Counted from the first letter of the stretch, positions 15,312 to 24,805 are shown. The stretch is 64,000 nucleotides of DNA from Desulfobacillus sp041396245 (GCA_041396245.1 JAWKYW010000014.1:21555-85554); one strand, 5' to 3'. Program-made: numbers and translations. The notes: generated from the letters alone by a model not told the origin.

Positions 15312-16877
15312 TCAGTCGGGCTTGCCGAGGGAGAAGATATCGTAGGCGGCGCCCCGCTCGATGGGCGCGCCGGCGACATGGGTCAGCCTGCGGCCGTCCA
15401 GGACGAAGGGAACGCGCTTGCCGGGCCTGAGCACGTGCGGCGCCACGATGACCGCCGCCTGGTCGTCGAGGGAGGGGACATGGGGCAGCACGATCGCCCT
15501 GGCGGGCGGACGGCTGGCGGCGCTGCCGCTCCAGGAGATCGTGGTCGGCACGGCGAAGGGCGCATATTTCTGCAGGCCGAGGGCGGTTCGGCGCGATTCC
15601 CCGCTGACGAGGCGACGCACCAGGCAGAGGTGAACCTGGCTGCGGTCCGGAGAACGCACGCCGACCAGGGCGCCGACGGACAGGGCGCTGCATTCGCCGC
15701 TGAGGTACTGCAGGGCGAAACCGGTCGGGCTCTCGTTGCTGACGGACCATTCGCTCAGTTCGATGGCGCCTGCTTCCTGATCGCAGGAGTCGTCGCGGCG
15801 GCGCTTCAGCGTGGTGCCAGACAGGAGCGACCAGAGGTCGTCGAGGCCGACGGCGAGTTCGACCCTCGGCTTGAAATGCTGGCGCGGGAAACGGCGCAGG
15901 GGCGGCGTGCTCCACAGCGCCAGCAGGTTCCTCAGCATGACCAGATACTGCGGGCGATGGGCTACGCTCGGCAGGCCGATTTTCGAAGGCAGCACGCCGT
16001 GCTCGAGCGCGTCGATCTGGCTGCGCAGCGTCTTCAGCAGGGGCGTGCAGTCGAGCAGCAGGTCGCCGTCGTGGCGCTCGATGTTGTGCCATTTCCGCAG
16101 GGAGCGCCCCGGTCCGTCCGCGTTGCGCCGGATCAGGAAGCATCCCTCGCCGGGGGCGGGTTCGCCGTGGAAGAAGGTCAGATCCCGCAACTCGGCCAGA
16201 CCGGCGAAGCGATCCAGATAGAAGCGCACTCGGTCGAGTTCGCCCGGGGCCAACTGCACCGGCTCGGCAAGCCCCAGCAGGATCGTCTTCAGGTACAGCA
16301 GCCTCGGCGAACGACCGGCTGCCAGAGGCGCCTCGCCGGTCGCCGTGCCCGCGTCGCGTGCCATGCGGTACAGCTGGTGCAGGCTGTGCCAGGCGGATTT
16401 GGAGCCCGGCGCGTAGGCCCGATAGGCCAGCACCAGCCGCCGCCGCTCCATCTCCATGGCGCTGGCCAGGGCCCCGGGCAGCAGATCGGCATTGCCCCAG
16501 CGGCGCCAGCCGGCCCGGATCCTGCCGGCGACCGTCCTGTAACCACGCGCATGGGCCTTGAGCAGGTCGTTGCCGACGACCACTTTGTGCTGCTGCGCCG
16601 CCGGGAGGGGGTGGCGGGCCTGGTCCAGCCCGGCCTCGAAGGCGGCAGTGATGCGCCGGGTTTCGTCGGCCAGGATGTCCAGCATCTTCAGGCGGGCGCG
16701 AACGCCCGATGACGCGCCCGGGCGTTGCAACTGCTCCCTGATCGCCGCGGCGGCCTCTTCGGGCGGCGCGCCGGCCAGCGACGCCAGCCAGGCCCGCAGC
16801 ATTTCCGGATGCAGGCCCGCGGCGAAGGCCTGGCCGCCTTCGGGCAACAGGGACACCAATGAATGCAGCGGAAACAC
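15312..16877 (-). CDS. Large hypothetical protein, tandem paralogue B
   Basis: 521 residues, no recognised enzymatic motif. It is a clear paralogue of the next gene: shared segments include GSKSAW near residue 160, APGELDRVRFYLDRFA, FLIRRNADGPGRSLRKW, TPPLRRFPRQHFKPRVELAV and the C-terminal block LSEWSVSNESPTGFALQYLS followed by VHLCLVRRLVSGE. The N-terminal two thirds is helical. The C-terminal part, with short beta strands and a N-E-S-x-x-G-F motif, is reminiscent of PilZ-like cyclic-di-GMP sensor barrels, but I do not see a convincing RxxxR...D/NxSxxG set, so this remains a guess. No signal peptide or membrane segment. Probably cotranscribed with the upstream paralogue. Confidence 0.7.
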   Translation of the reverse strand: MFPLHSLVSLLPEGGQAFAAGLHPEMLRAWLASLAGAPPEEAAAAIREQLQRPGASSGVRARLKMLDILADETRRITAAFEAGLDQARHPLPAAQQHKVVVGNDLLKAHARGYRTVAGRIRAGWRRWGNADLLPGALASAMEMERRRLVLAYRAYAPGSKSAWHSLHQLYRMARDAGTATGEAPLAAGRSPRLLYLKTILLGLAEPVQLAPGELDRVRFYLDRFAGLAELRDLTFFHGEPAPGEGCFLIRRNADGPGRSLRKWHNIERHDGDLLLDCTPLLKTLRSQIDALEHGVLPSKIGLPSVAHRPQYLVMLRNLLALWSTPPLRRFPRQHFKPRVELAVGLDDLWSLLSGTTLKRRRDDSCDQEAGAIELSEWSVSNESPTGFALQYLSGECSALSVGALVGVRSPDRSQVHLCLVRRLVSGESRRTALGLQKYAPFAVPTTISWSGSAASRPPARAIVLPHVPSLDDQAAVIVAPHVLRPGKRVPFVLDGRRLTHVAGAPIERGAAYDIFSLGKPD

Positions 16878-16999
16878 GCCCGGGATTCCTTTCCCGTGGA
16901 AGGGTGTTGGCGGAAAACCTTACAAGGATGGCATAAGACGGGCACGTCGCCAATCCCTTCCGTCGCCTGCGCCCGCCGCCGGGCGGCGGGCCGCGGGGT

Positions 17000-18589
17000 T
17001 CAGCTTGCGACGGCGACGGCCGGCGACGGGGCGGGCTGGCCCGCCGGGACGAAGGGAACGAGGGCGAAGACCTCGCAGCCCGGGCACTGCTCGACCGGCT
17101 TGCCGACCGACAGGCGCAGCGGGCCCTTGCGCTGTTGCAGGTAGACCGGGACGCCGGGCTGGAGGGCCTGCGCCGGCGCCAGCAGGGCCGGCCCGTCGCC
17201 GGCCGAAGGCAGCCTGGCCAGGACGATCACGCGCACCGCCCTGGCCTGCGTGCGGCCCCGCTTGTCGGTGGTTTCGACCGAGACCATGGTCGGCATGCCG
17301 CCGGGCGCGAGTTTCTGCAGGCCCAGCTCGAGGCTTTGCAGGTCGCCGGTAACGACGCGCCGCGTCAGGCAGATGTGCACCACGCCCTGGTCGCGCGGGC
17401 GCAGGCCGACGACTTCGCCGACGCGCACCGGCGCGGCGTTGCCGGCAAGGTACTGCAGGGAGAAGCCGCCCGGGCTCTCGTTGCCGATGGCCCATTCACT
17501 GGTATCGATCTTCACCGGCAGGTCGTCGGTGCGGCGGCGGTTGGCCGGACCGGCGAGGTAGGTCCACAGCAGGTCGAAGCCGACGACGAGATCCACGCGC
17601 GGCTTGAACTTCTGCCGGCTGAAGCGGCGCATCGGCGGCGCGCTCCAGAGCCGGTGCAGGTTGCGCATGAGGGCCACGTATTGCGGCTGGCGCGCCGCCA
17701 GGGGCAGGCCGAGGCGGGCCGGTTCGACGCCTTTCTCGATGCCGCCGATCTGCCCCTGCAGCCTGGTCAGCAGGTGGCTGCAGCGCAGCACGAGGTCACC
17801 CGCCTCCACCGGCGTGTTGCCGATGCGCACCAGCGAGCGGCCGGCGCGGGCGTCCCGGGGCTTGATGAGGAAACAGGCGTCGAGGGCGTCCTTGCCCTTC
17901 ATGGCGGCTTGCGCCTCTTCGAGCCGGACGTATTTGGCATGGCGCTCGACATAGAAGCGCACGCTTTCCAGCTGGCCCGGCGCAAGCTTGGTCGGCTCGG
18001 CGAAATCGAGCAGCAGGGCGTTCAGGTAGATCTGTTCGGCACTGGCGCGAAAGCCCGACGGCTTGTGCGCGGCGAAGCCGTTTTCCCGGGCGATGCGATA
18101 CAGGCGATGCAGTTCCGTCCAGGCCGACTTGGAGCCGCGGGCGTAGACGCGGTAGGCCAGATCGAGGCGCTGGGCCTGGAATTCCATGGCGCGCAGGGTC
18201 GCCAGGCGCAGCGGCCTGGCAAAGCCGAGGCCGATCCATTTGTGGCTGATCTCGTCGGCGATGCCGGCATAGCAGCCGGCCAGCGTTTTCATCAGGGCAT
18301 GGGTGGCGATGAAAACCAGCTGCACGTCCTGCCCGAGGGGCAGGGCGCTGGCGGCCAGCTGGCGCTCCACGTCCCGCACCAGGTGGTGGACGGTGTCGAG
18401 CGAAGCCTCGAGCAGCTTGATTCGCGTCCGGCTGTTGGCGCTGCGCTGGCGTTGCAGCTCGTGCATCAGGGCCTGGGCGGCAACCCCGGGCCGCTCGACG
18501 GGCAGGGTGGCGAGCCAGGCCCGGAAGCGTTCCGGGTCGAACGCGGCAGCATTGCCGCCATGCGGAAGCAGACCGTTCATCAATTTCAT
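17000..18589 (-). CDS. Large hypothetical protein, tandem paralogue A
   Basis: 529 residues. Paralogue of 15312-16877 across its whole length, with the same order of conserved blocks: MKLMNGLLPHGGNAAAFDPE, YRVYARGSKSAWTELHRLYR, LAPGQLESVRFYVERHAKYV, CFLIKPRDARAGRSLVRIG, APPMRRFSRQKFKPRVDLVV, SEWAIGNESPGGFSLQYLAG and VHICLTRRVVTGDLQ. It ends with CPGCEVFALVPFVPAGQPAP. The 122-bp gap to its partner has no gene. The first gene of a minus-strand pair, divergent from the hyb operon with a 480-bp gap. Function unknown; its PilZ-like tail is only a tentative impression. Confidence 0.7.
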   Translation of the reverse strand: MKLMNGLLPHGGNAAAFDPERFRAWLATLPVERPGVAAQALMHELQRQRSANSRTRIKLLEASLDTVHHLVRDVERQLAASALPLGQDVQLVFIATHALMKTLAGCYAGIADEISHKWIGLGFARPLRLATLRAMEFQAQRLDLAYRVYARGSKSAWTELHRLYRIARENGFAAHKPSGFRASAEQIYLNALLLDFAEPTKLAPGQLESVRFYVERHAKYVRLEEAQAAMKGKDALDACFLIKPRDARAGRSLVRIGNTPVEAGDLVLRCSHLLTRLQGQIGGIEKGVEPARLGLPLAARQPQYVALMRNLHRLWSAPPMRRFSRQKFKPRVDLVVGFDLLWTYLAGPANRRRTDDLPVKIDTSEWAIGNESPGGFSLQYLAGNAAPVRVGEVVGLRPRDQGVVHICLTRRVVTGDLQSLELGLQKLAPGGMPTMVSVETTDKRGRTQARAVRVIVLARLPSAGDGPALLAPAQALQPGVPVYLQQRKGPLRLSVGKPVEQCPGCEVFALVPFVPAGQPAPSPAVAVAS

Positions 18590-19070
18590 GCGCGGAGAAT
18601 CTCATAAGCCCGGCCAATGCGCCAGAGTACAAATTCACGTTTTCCGCCCGTTCGTCGCGTCCTGCACGCCATTCATTGCCGCTGCCGCCGGCCGGCCGGA
18701 ACCTAATACATAAACAATTGAAAATTAAAAGAAAACGAAAAGCGGGGTGGCAAGTTGCTTTCCGCTCAGGCAGGTCGGGCGGTCATTCCTTCGTGCGCAA
18801 AATCAGCCAAGGTTTTGCGGAGTATTTCCATGCCATTGATGGAAAACGGATTTAAAAAGTTTTTTGCGCAGGCATAAAACTTGTAATTGAGCTACCGAAG
18901 TGCTTCCCGGCGGACCCGTTCCGGCGAGGGGGCATGTTCAGGCAGCACCTGTTTTGGATACGGCCGGCAGCCCGTCGAGGCGGGCACCGGCCGCCACCGG
19001 AACATCGTCTTGGGAGGATCTTCGGCCGCCGCCGGAGGTGAGGACTGGGCCAATCGGAAGGATCGAGGAC
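18590..19070. other. Intergenic region upstream of the hyb operon
   Basis: 481 bp between divergent genes, no convincing ORF. The middle (about 18705-18745 and 18840-18890) is AT-rich compared with its surroundings and should hold the promoters of the paralogue pair and of hybO. I looked for -24/-12 (GG-N10-GC) elements because HoxA-like regulators usually act with sigma-54; TGGCAAG...TTGC-like sequences near 18750 and a GG...GC near 18818-18832 have the wrong spacing, so no promoter is called. The last 140 bp before hybO are GC-rich leader. Confidence 0.5.
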
Positions 19071-20210
19071 ATGAGCGAAACCTATATCGAAGAAACGACG
19101 GAAGCCGCCGCCACGGTGGCCAGCCGGCTCCGCATCGACCGGCGCGAGTTCATGCAGTTCTGCGCCGCCACGGCGGCCACCCTGGGCCTGTCGACGGGCG
19201 CCGAGGCGGCCATCGCCAAGGCCGTCGAGAAGGCCAAGCGGCCCTCCGTCATCTGGCTGCACTTCCAGGAATGCACCGGCTGCTCGGAATCGCTGCTGCG
19301 CGCCGAGCATCCGACGCTGGAGAAGCTGATCCTCGACGTCATTTCGCTCGACTACCACGAGACGCTGATGGCCGCCGCCGGCCACCAGGCCGAGGCGGCG
19401 CGCAAGGCCGCCATGAAGGCCAACAAGGGCAAGTACATCCTGGTCGTCGAAGGCGCCATCCCCGTCGCCCAGAACGGCATCTACTGCAAGATCGGCGGCC
19501 ATACCGCCATCGACATGCTGAAGGAATGCGCCGCCGACGCCGCCGCGGTCATCGCCATCGGCTCCTGCGCCTCCTGGGGCGGCATGCCCTCGACCGATCC
19601 CAACCCGACCGGCTCATCCGGCGTCGCCGACGTGCTCGGCAAGCCGGTGGTGACGATTCCCGGCTGCCCGCCCAACCCCTACAACTTCCTCGCCACGGCG
19701 GTGCATTTCCTCACCTTCGGCAGCCTGCCCGAGCTCGACCAGCTCGGCCGGCCGAAATTCGCCTACGGCCGCATCATCCACGAGCACTGCGAGCGCCGCG
19801 CCCACTTCGACGCCGGCCGCTTCGCCCACGAATTCGGCGACGAGGGCCACCGCAAGGGCTACTGCCTCTACAAGCTCGGCTGCAAGGGGCCGGAGACCTA
19901 CGCCAACTGTTCGACCATCGGCTTCGGCGATGTCGGCGAATCGAACTGGCCGGTGGCCTGCGGCCACCCCTGCATCGGCTGCAGCGAGAAGGGCGTCGGC
20001 TTCACCAAGCCGATCCACATGACGGCGCAGCTGAAGGGCATGAGCCCGCCGGCCTCCTACCCGGGCGTGGTCGAGCAGCAGGGCAAGTCGAGCTTCGCCT
20101 CCGCCGCGGCGCTGGCGGCGATCGCCGGCGCGGCGGCCGGCGGCGCCGCCATGCTGGCCAAGAACCTCGGCAAGCAGGACGAATCCGCCGCCCGGAAGAA
20201 AGGCGAGTGA
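19071..20210 (+). CDS. hybO: [NiFe] hydrogenase small subunit, Hyb type
   Basis: 379 residues. Electron-transfer subunit of a periplasmic group 1 uptake hydrogenase. The N-terminus carries a Tat signal with the twin-arginine motif DRREFMQF (Arg24, Arg25) and a hydrophobic stretch after it. Cys68 and Cys71 (ECTGCSES) begin the proximal [4Fe-4S] set, continued by AIGSCASWGG and IPGCPPNPYN. The HEHCERR, LGCKGPETYANC, CGHPCIGC block ligates the medial and distal clusters. The C-terminus has a hydrophobic Ala-rich anchor (ALAAIAGAAAGGAAMLA). The gene order O-A-B-C is that of the Hyb type. The ATG at 19071 is preceded by GAGGAC. Confidence 0.95.
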   Translation: MSETYIEETTEAAATVASRLRIDRREFMQFCAATAATLGLSTGAEAAIAKAVEKAKRPSVIWLHFQECTGCSESLLRAEHPTLEKLILDVISLDYHETLMAAAGHQAEAARKAAMKANKGKYILVVEGAIPVAQNGIYCKIGGHTAIDMLKECAADAAAVIAIGSCASWGGMPSTDPNPTGSSGVADVLGKPVVTIPGCPPNPYNFLATAVHFLTFGSLPELDQLGRPKFAYGRIIHEHCERRAHFDAGRFAHEFGDEGHRKGYCLYKLGCKGPETYANCSTIGFGDVGESNWPVACGHPCIGCSEKGVGFTKPIHMTAQLKGMSPPASYPGVVEQQGKSSFASAAALAAIAGAAAGGAAMLAKNLGKQDESAARKKGE

Positions 20211-20212
20211 CC

Positions 20213-21262
20213 ATGGACCGGCGAAACTTCTTCAAGGCGTCGCTCGCCGGCGGCGCCGCCCTCGCCACGGGGGCGGCCAGCTGTCCGGCGCAGGCGCGCG
20301 AAACCCATCCCATGCCGCCCGAGGCCGTCGGGCTGCTGTTCGATTCCACACTCTGCGTCGGCTGCAAGGCCTGCGTCGCCGCCTGCAAGCAGGCCAACGG
20401 CATGCCGCTGGAGTTTTCCACCAAGGACCAGTACTGGGACACGCCGCTCGACATCTCCGGCAAGACGCTCAACGTCATCAAGGCCTACCGCAACGGCACC
20501 ATGGCGGTGAAGGACCGCGAGGAGAACGGCTTCGCCTTCATCAAGAAGTCGTGCATGCACTGCGTCGATCCCTCCTGCGTCTCGGCCTGCCCGGTCTCGG
20601 CCATGAAGAAGGATCCGAAGACCGGCATCGTCAGCTACGACAAGGACGCCTGCATCGGCTGCCGCTACTGCGTCGCCGCCTGCCCCTTCGGCGTGCCGCG
20701 CTTCACCTACGACTCGGCCACGCCGCAGATCAGCAAGTGCCAGCTCTGCGTGCATCGCCACAAGGACGGCAAGTACGCCGCCTGCGCCGAAGTCTGCCCG
20801 ACCGGCGCCACGCTGTACGGCAAGGTCTCGGTGCTGCGCGAGGAGGCGCAGCGGCGCCTGGCCATGAAGCCCGGCGAGAAGGTCGAGTTCCCGCGCGGCC
20901 ACCTGCGCGGAGGGCAGGAAAAGGCCCTGCAGGGCGCGCCCGAAGGCAAGGGCGAAATGCGCCGGCAGGGCTGGACGGATTCTTCCGGCCAGAAATATCC
21001 CGGCGTGGCGGCGCAGTATCTCCAGCACGTCTATGGCGAGAAGGAATTCGGCGGCACCCAGATGCTGATGCTCTCCGGCGTCTCCTTCGAGAAGCTGGGC
21101 TACCCGGACCTGCCGCCGCGTTCCGACGCTGCGCTCTCCGAGGGCCTGCAGCACACGCTCTATGGCGGCCTCATCGCGCCGATCGCCGTGCTGGGGGCGC
21201 TGACTTTCATCGCCAAGCGCAACGTCAAGCCCGACAACGAAGAAGGAGGCAGCCATGGCTGA
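20213..21262 (+). CDS. hybA: Hydrogenase ferredoxin-like subunit HybA
   Basis: 349 residues. Begins MDRRNFFKASLAGGAALATG, a Tat signal, so it is exported. It carries four [4Fe-4S] motifs: CVGCKACVAACKQAN, CMHCVDPSCVSACPV, CIGCRYCVAACPFG, and CQLCVHR with CAEVCPTGA. A C-terminal membrane helix (GLIAPIAVLGALTFIAKR) anchors it. It relays electrons from HybO to the quinone-reactive membrane protein HybB. It starts 2 bp after the hybO stop and overlaps hybB by 8 bp. Confidence 0.95.
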   Translation: MDRRNFFKASLAGGAALATGAASCPAQARETHPMPPEAVGLLFDSTLCVGCKACVAACKQANGMPLEFSTKDQYWDTPLDISGKTLNVIKAYRNGTMAVKDREENGFAFIKKSCMHCVDPSCVSACPVSAMKKDPKTGIVSYDKDACIGCRYCVAACPFGVPRFTYDSATPQISKCQLCVHRHKDGKYAACAEVCPTGATLYGKVSVLREEAQRRLAMKPGEKVEFPRGHLRGGQEKALQGAPEGKGEMRRQGWTDSSGQKYPGVAAQYLQHVYGEKEFGGTQMLMLSGVSFEKLGYPDLPPRSDAALSEGLQHTLYGGLIAPIAVLGALTFIAKRNVKPDNEEGGSHG

Positions 21263-22412
21263 TCATGCCCACGCGCCGCGCCCGCTCGGCGGCAGCGCGT
21301 TCACGCCCTTCACGCTGCTGCTCGGCGTACTCTCGGCGATCGCCGCCGCCATCCTCCTCTACCGATTCATCTACGGCCTCGGCGCCGTGACCAACCTCAA
21401 CGACGGCTACCCCTGGGGCATCTGGATCGCCTACGACGTCGTCGTCGGCTCGGCCTTCGCCTGCGGCGGCTACGCCATGGCGCTGCTGGTCTACATCTTC
21501 AACAAGGGGCAGTACCACCCGCTGGTGCGGCCGGCCTTGCTGGCGAGCCTGTTCGGCTACACGCTGGCCGGCGTCTCCGTCATCTTCGACCTCGGCCGCT
21601 GGTGGAACTTCTGGCACATCTTCTGGCCCGGCTACGCCCAGGTGAACTCGGTGATGTTCGAGGTGGCGGTCTGCATCTCGGCCTACATCGTGGTGATGTG
21701 GATCGAGTTCTCGCCGGCCTTCCTCGAGAAGCTCGGCATGAAGGACGTCAAGCAGAAGCTCAACAAGCTGCTGTTCTTCTTCATCGCGCTGGGCGTGCTG
21801 CTGCCCTCGATGCACCAGTCCTCGCTCGGCTCGCTGCTGGTGATCTTCGGCCAGCAGATCCACCCGCTCTGGCAGTCGGGCTGGATGCTGCCGGTGATCT
21901 ACCTGATGACGGCCATCCTGCTCGGCTTCGCCGTGGTGATCTTCGAGGCGACGCTGTCCTCGACCGGCTTCAAGCGGCCGCTGGAGACGAAAGTGCTGAC
22001 GCCGCTGTCGAAGATCATGTTCGGGCTGCTCGCCGCCTACGTCGTTGTGCGGGTGCTGGACCTGGTCCTGCGCGGCGCGCTCGGCACGGCCTTCGCCGCC
22101 ACCTGGCAGGCCTTCTGGTTCTGGATCGAGATGGCCGCCTTCGTCGTGCCGCTGGTGCTGCTGGCGACGGAGGAATCGCGCCGCAGCGCCGCGAAGCTGT
22201 TCGTCGGCGCCGTGCTGCTGATGTTCGGCGGCATGCTCCTGCGCATCAACGGCTTCCTCGTCGGCTACATGACGGGCGAGGGCTGGAACTATTTCCCCTC
22301 GCTTGCCGAACTGATGGTCACCGTCGGCATCATCGCCTTCGAGATCCTGGCCTACATCGTCATCGTCAGAAAATTCCCCGTGCTGCCCGCCGCGCAGCCG
22401 GCCACGCGCTAA
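21255..22412 (+). CDS. hybB: Hydrogenase integral membrane subunit HybB (NrfD family)
   Basis: 385 residues with about ten membrane helices, for example TLLLGVLSAIAAAILLYRFI near the start and TVGIIAFEILAYIVIVRKFP at the end. GYPWGIWIAYDVVVGSAFAC and FDLGRWWNFWHIFWPGYAQVN are typical of the NrfD/HybB family. It exchanges electrons with the quinone pool instead of a cytochrome b, allowing H2 uptake (and in E. coli reverse operation coupled to proton motive force). It overlaps hybA by 8 bp and precedes hybC by 14 bp with an AAAGGAG ribosome-binding site. Confidence 0.95.
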   Translation: MADHAHAPRPLGGSAFTPFTLLLGVLSAIAAAILLYRFIYGLGAVTNLNDGYPWGIWIAYDVVVGSAFACGGYAMALLVYIFNKGQYHPLVRPALLASLFGYTLAGVSVIFDLGRWWNFWHIFWPGYAQVNSVMFEVAVCISAYIVVMWIEFSPAFLEKLGMKDVKQKLNKLLFFFIALGVLLPSMHQSSLGSLLVIFGQQIHPLWQSGWMLPVIYLMTAILLGFAVVIFEATLSSTGFKRPLETKVLTPLSKIMFGLLAAYVVVRVLDLVLRGALGTAFAATWQAFWFWIEMAAFVVPLVLLATEESRRSAAKLFVGAVLLMFGGMLLRINGFLVGYMTGEGWNYFPSLAELMVTVGIIAFEILAYIVIVRKFPVLPAAQPATR

Positions 22413-22426
22413 AGGAGAGTTGAAAA

Positions 22427-24127
22427 ATGGGACAACGCATAACGATCGATCCGATCACCCGCATCGAAGGCCACCTGCGCATCGACTGCGAGGTGGATGG
22501 CGGCAAGGTCTCCAAGGCCTGGTCCTCGGGCCAGATGTGGCGCGGCGTGGAACTCATCCTGCTCGGGCGCGATCCGCGCGACGCCTGGGCCATCACCCAG
22601 CGCATCTGCGGCGTGTGCACCACGGTGCATGCCATCGCCTCGGTGCGCGCGGTGGAGAACGCGCTGCAGATGGAAGTGCCGCTCAACGCCCAGTACATCC
22701 GCAACCTGATCATCCTGGCGCACGCGGTGCACGACCACATCGTGCATTTCTACCACCTCTCCGCGCTCGACTGGGTCGACGTCGTCTCGGCCCTGAAGGC
22801 CGACCCGGACGCCACCTCGAAGCTGGCCGAGAGCCTGTCCTCCTGGCACGGCAACGGCAAGTTCGAGATGCGCGCGGTGAAGGAGCGCCTGAAGGGCTTC
22901 GTCGACGGCGGCCAGCTCGGCATCTTCAGCAACGGCTACTGGGGCCACCCGGCGATGAAGCTGCCGCCGGAAGTGAACCTGCTGGCCGTGGCGCACTACC
23001 TGCAGGCCCTCGACATCCAGAGGAAGGCCAACAAGATCGTCTCGATCCTCGGCAGCAAGACGCCGCACATCCAGAACGTCGCCGTCGGCGGCGTCTCCAA
23101 CGCCATCTCCACCGACAGCTATTCCACCCTCGGCGTCGAGCGCCTGCTCGCCATCAAGGGCTGGATCGACGAGCTGGCCGACTTCGTCAAGAACGTCTAT
23201 CTGATCGACGTCGCCGCGGTCGGCGCCTTCTACGCCGACTGGACCAAATACGGCGCCGGCGTCACCAACTACCTTGCCGCGCCGGACATCCCGCTCGACA
23301 CCAAGGGCACCCAGTTCGCCCTGCCCGGCGGCTACATCGCCGGCCGCGACCTGGCCGCCTTCAAGCCCATCAAGACCTTCAACGACGAGTACTGGGTGAA
23401 GGGCGTCGAGGAAAGCGCCAAGCACTCCTGGTACGAGGGTTCCAAGCCGCTGCATCCCTACAAGGGCGAGACCAAGCCGCAGTACACCGACTTCAAGGAA
23501 GACGGCAAGTACTCCTGGCTGAAGTCGCCGACCTTCTACGGCAAGCCGGCCCAGGTCGGCCCGCTGGCGCGCGTGCTGTGCATGCTGGCCGCCGGCCACG
23601 AGCCGACCAAGAAGTACGCCACCGCCGCGCTCGACACCGTCTCGGCGCTGGCCAAGACCAAGGTCGGGCTCGACGCCATGCACTCCACCATCGGCCGCCA
23701 TGCCGCTCGCGCCGTCTCCTGCGCGGTGCAGGTCGACATGCTCGCCGACCAGTGGCAGCTGCTGGTGAACAACATCGCGAAGGGCGACGTCGTCACCTTC
23801 AACAAGCCGACTTTCCCGAAGGGCGAGATCATGGGCCAGGGCTTCCACGAGGCGCCGCGCGGCCTGCTCTCGCACTGGGTCGTCATCGACGACGGCAAGA
23901 TCAAGAACTACCAGTGCGTCGTGCCCTCGACCTGGAACGCCTGCCCGAGGAACGACAAGGACGAGCCGGGGCCCTACGAGGCGTCCATCGCCGACAACCC
24001 CATCGCCGATCCGGAGAAGCCGCTGGAAGTGCTGCGCACGGTGCACTCCTTCGACCCGTGCATCGCCTGCGCCATCCACGTCACCGACACCGAGAACGGC
24101 AGCGCGATCACCGTCAAGGCCAAATAA
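22427..24127 (+). CDS. hybC: [NiFe] hydrogenase large subunit, Hyb type
   Basis: 566 residues, catalytic subunit. DPITRIEGHLRI opens the protein. The L1 motif RICGVCTTVHA supplies Cys61 and Cys64, and the C-terminal L2 motif DPCIACAIH supplies Cys545 and Cys548, together ligating the Ni-Fe(CN)2CO centre. His551 is followed by a 15-residue tail (VTDTENGSAITVKAK) that the endopeptidase HybD should remove after nickel insertion. It is folded in the cytoplasm and co-exported with HybO through the Tat pathway. A CACAGAG-type hairpin immediately follows and separates the structural genes from the maturation genes. Confidence 0.96.
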   Translation: MGQRITIDPITRIEGHLRIDCEVDGGKVSKAWSSGQMWRGVELILLGRDPRDAWAITQRICGVCTTVHAIASVRAVENALQMEVPLNAQYIRNLIILAHAVHDHIVHFYHLSALDWVDVVSALKADPDATSKLAESLSSWHGNGKFEMRAVKERLKGFVDGGQLGIFSNGYWGHPAMKLPPEVNLLAVAHYLQALDIQRKANKIVSILGSKTPHIQNVAVGGVSNAISTDSYSTLGVERLLAIKGWIDELADFVKNVYLIDVAAVGAFYADWTKYGAGVTNYLAAPDIPLDTKGTQFALPGGYIAGRDLAAFKPIKTFNDEYWVKGVEESAKHSWYEGSKPLHPYKGETKPQYTDFKEDGKYSWLKSPTFYGKPAQVGPLARVLCMLAAGHEPTKKYATAALDTVSALAKTKVGLDAMHSTIGRHAARAVSCAVQVDMLADQWQLLVNNIAKGDVVTFNKPTFPKGEIMGQGFHEAPRGLLSHWVVIDDGKIKNYQCVVPSTWNACPRNDKDEPGPYEASIADNPIADPEKPLEVLRTVHSFDPCIACAIHVTDTENGSAITVKAK

Positions 24128-24144
24128 GGCAGCAAAACCTCTAA

Positions 24145-24221
24145 CCACAGAGGCACAGAGACACAGAGAAGGCAAAAGCATGCCGATGTTGTAGTTCTCT
24201 GTGCCTCTGTGTCTCTGTGGT
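24145..24221. repeat. CACAGAG-type 8-nt-periodic hairpin (hybC/hybD)
   Basis: The left arm is ACCACAGAG followed by two GCACAGAG/ACACAGAG octamers; after about 25 nt the right arm TTCTCTGTGCCTCTGTGTCT... complements it. It fills most of the hybC-hybD gap. Four relatives occur between other hydrogenase genes. Confidence 0.85.
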
Positions 24222-24256
24222 GAAGGGTTCTATACTGTGCTTTCCTTCTGTCCTCA

Positions 24257-24805
24257 ATGAACAACATGCGCATCGTCATCCTCGGCATCGGCAACACCAT
24301 CCTCAGCGACGAGGGCGTCGGCGTGCATGCGGCCGAGGCCCTGCGCGCGGCCTATGCGGTGCCGGAGAACATCGAAGTCATCGACGGCGGCACCGCCGGC
24401 ATGGAGCTGCTCGACCCGCTTGCCGGCGTCGACCTGCTGGTGGTGCTCGACGCCGTCAAGGCGAAGCGCGCGCCCGGCACGGTGATCACGCTCACCGGCA
24501 AGGAAGTGCCGGTGTTCTTCCGCAGCAAGCTCTCGCCGCACCAGGTTAGCATCTGCGACGTGCTCGCCAGCCTCGAATTCGCCGGCGATCCGCCGAAGGA
24601 CCTGGTGCTGATCGGCTGCGAGCCGCTCAGCCTGGAGCTCGGCACCGAGCTGACGCCGACCGTTGCGGAGAAAGTGTCGGAGATGGTCGCCGCCGCCGTG
24701 GCGCAGCTCGCCGCGCGCGGCATCGTTCTCGAACCTGTTGGTCGGGCTTCAGCCCGACAACAGCCGTCATTGCCGGCCCCCGATCAGGTCGAGGGCAGGC
24801 TCTGA
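24257..24805 (+). CDS. hybD: Hydrogenase maturation endopeptidase HybD
   Basis: 182 residues. Cleaves the C-terminal tail of HybC after nickel insertion. The start MRIVILGIGNTILSDEGVGV is the HycI/HybD fold; Glu at DEGVG, Asp in IDGGTAGMELL, and His in KLSPHQVSICDVL are the nickel-sensing residues. ATG at 24257 or 24266. The normal C-terminus ends near residue 160. Residues 161-182 (VGRASARQQPSLPAPDQ...) are encoded by a REP hairpin that has replaced or overrun the original stop, so the tail is an oddity and probably unstructured. hypC follows 16 bp later. Confidence 0.92.
   Translation: MNNMRIVILGIGNTILSDEGVGVHAAEALRAAYAVPENIEVIDGGTAGMELLDPLAGVDLLVVLDAVKAKRAPGTVITLTGKEVPVFFRSKLSPHQVSICDVLASLEFAGDPPKDLVLIGCEPLSLELGTELTPTVAEKVSEMVAAAVAQLAARGIVLEPVGRASARQQPSLPAPDQVEGRL

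Noticed and set aside
18700..19070. Sigma-54 (-24/-12) promoter upstream of hybO
   Set aside because: Candidate GG and GC dinucleotides have spacings of 9, 11 or 13 instead of 10, so I do not call it.
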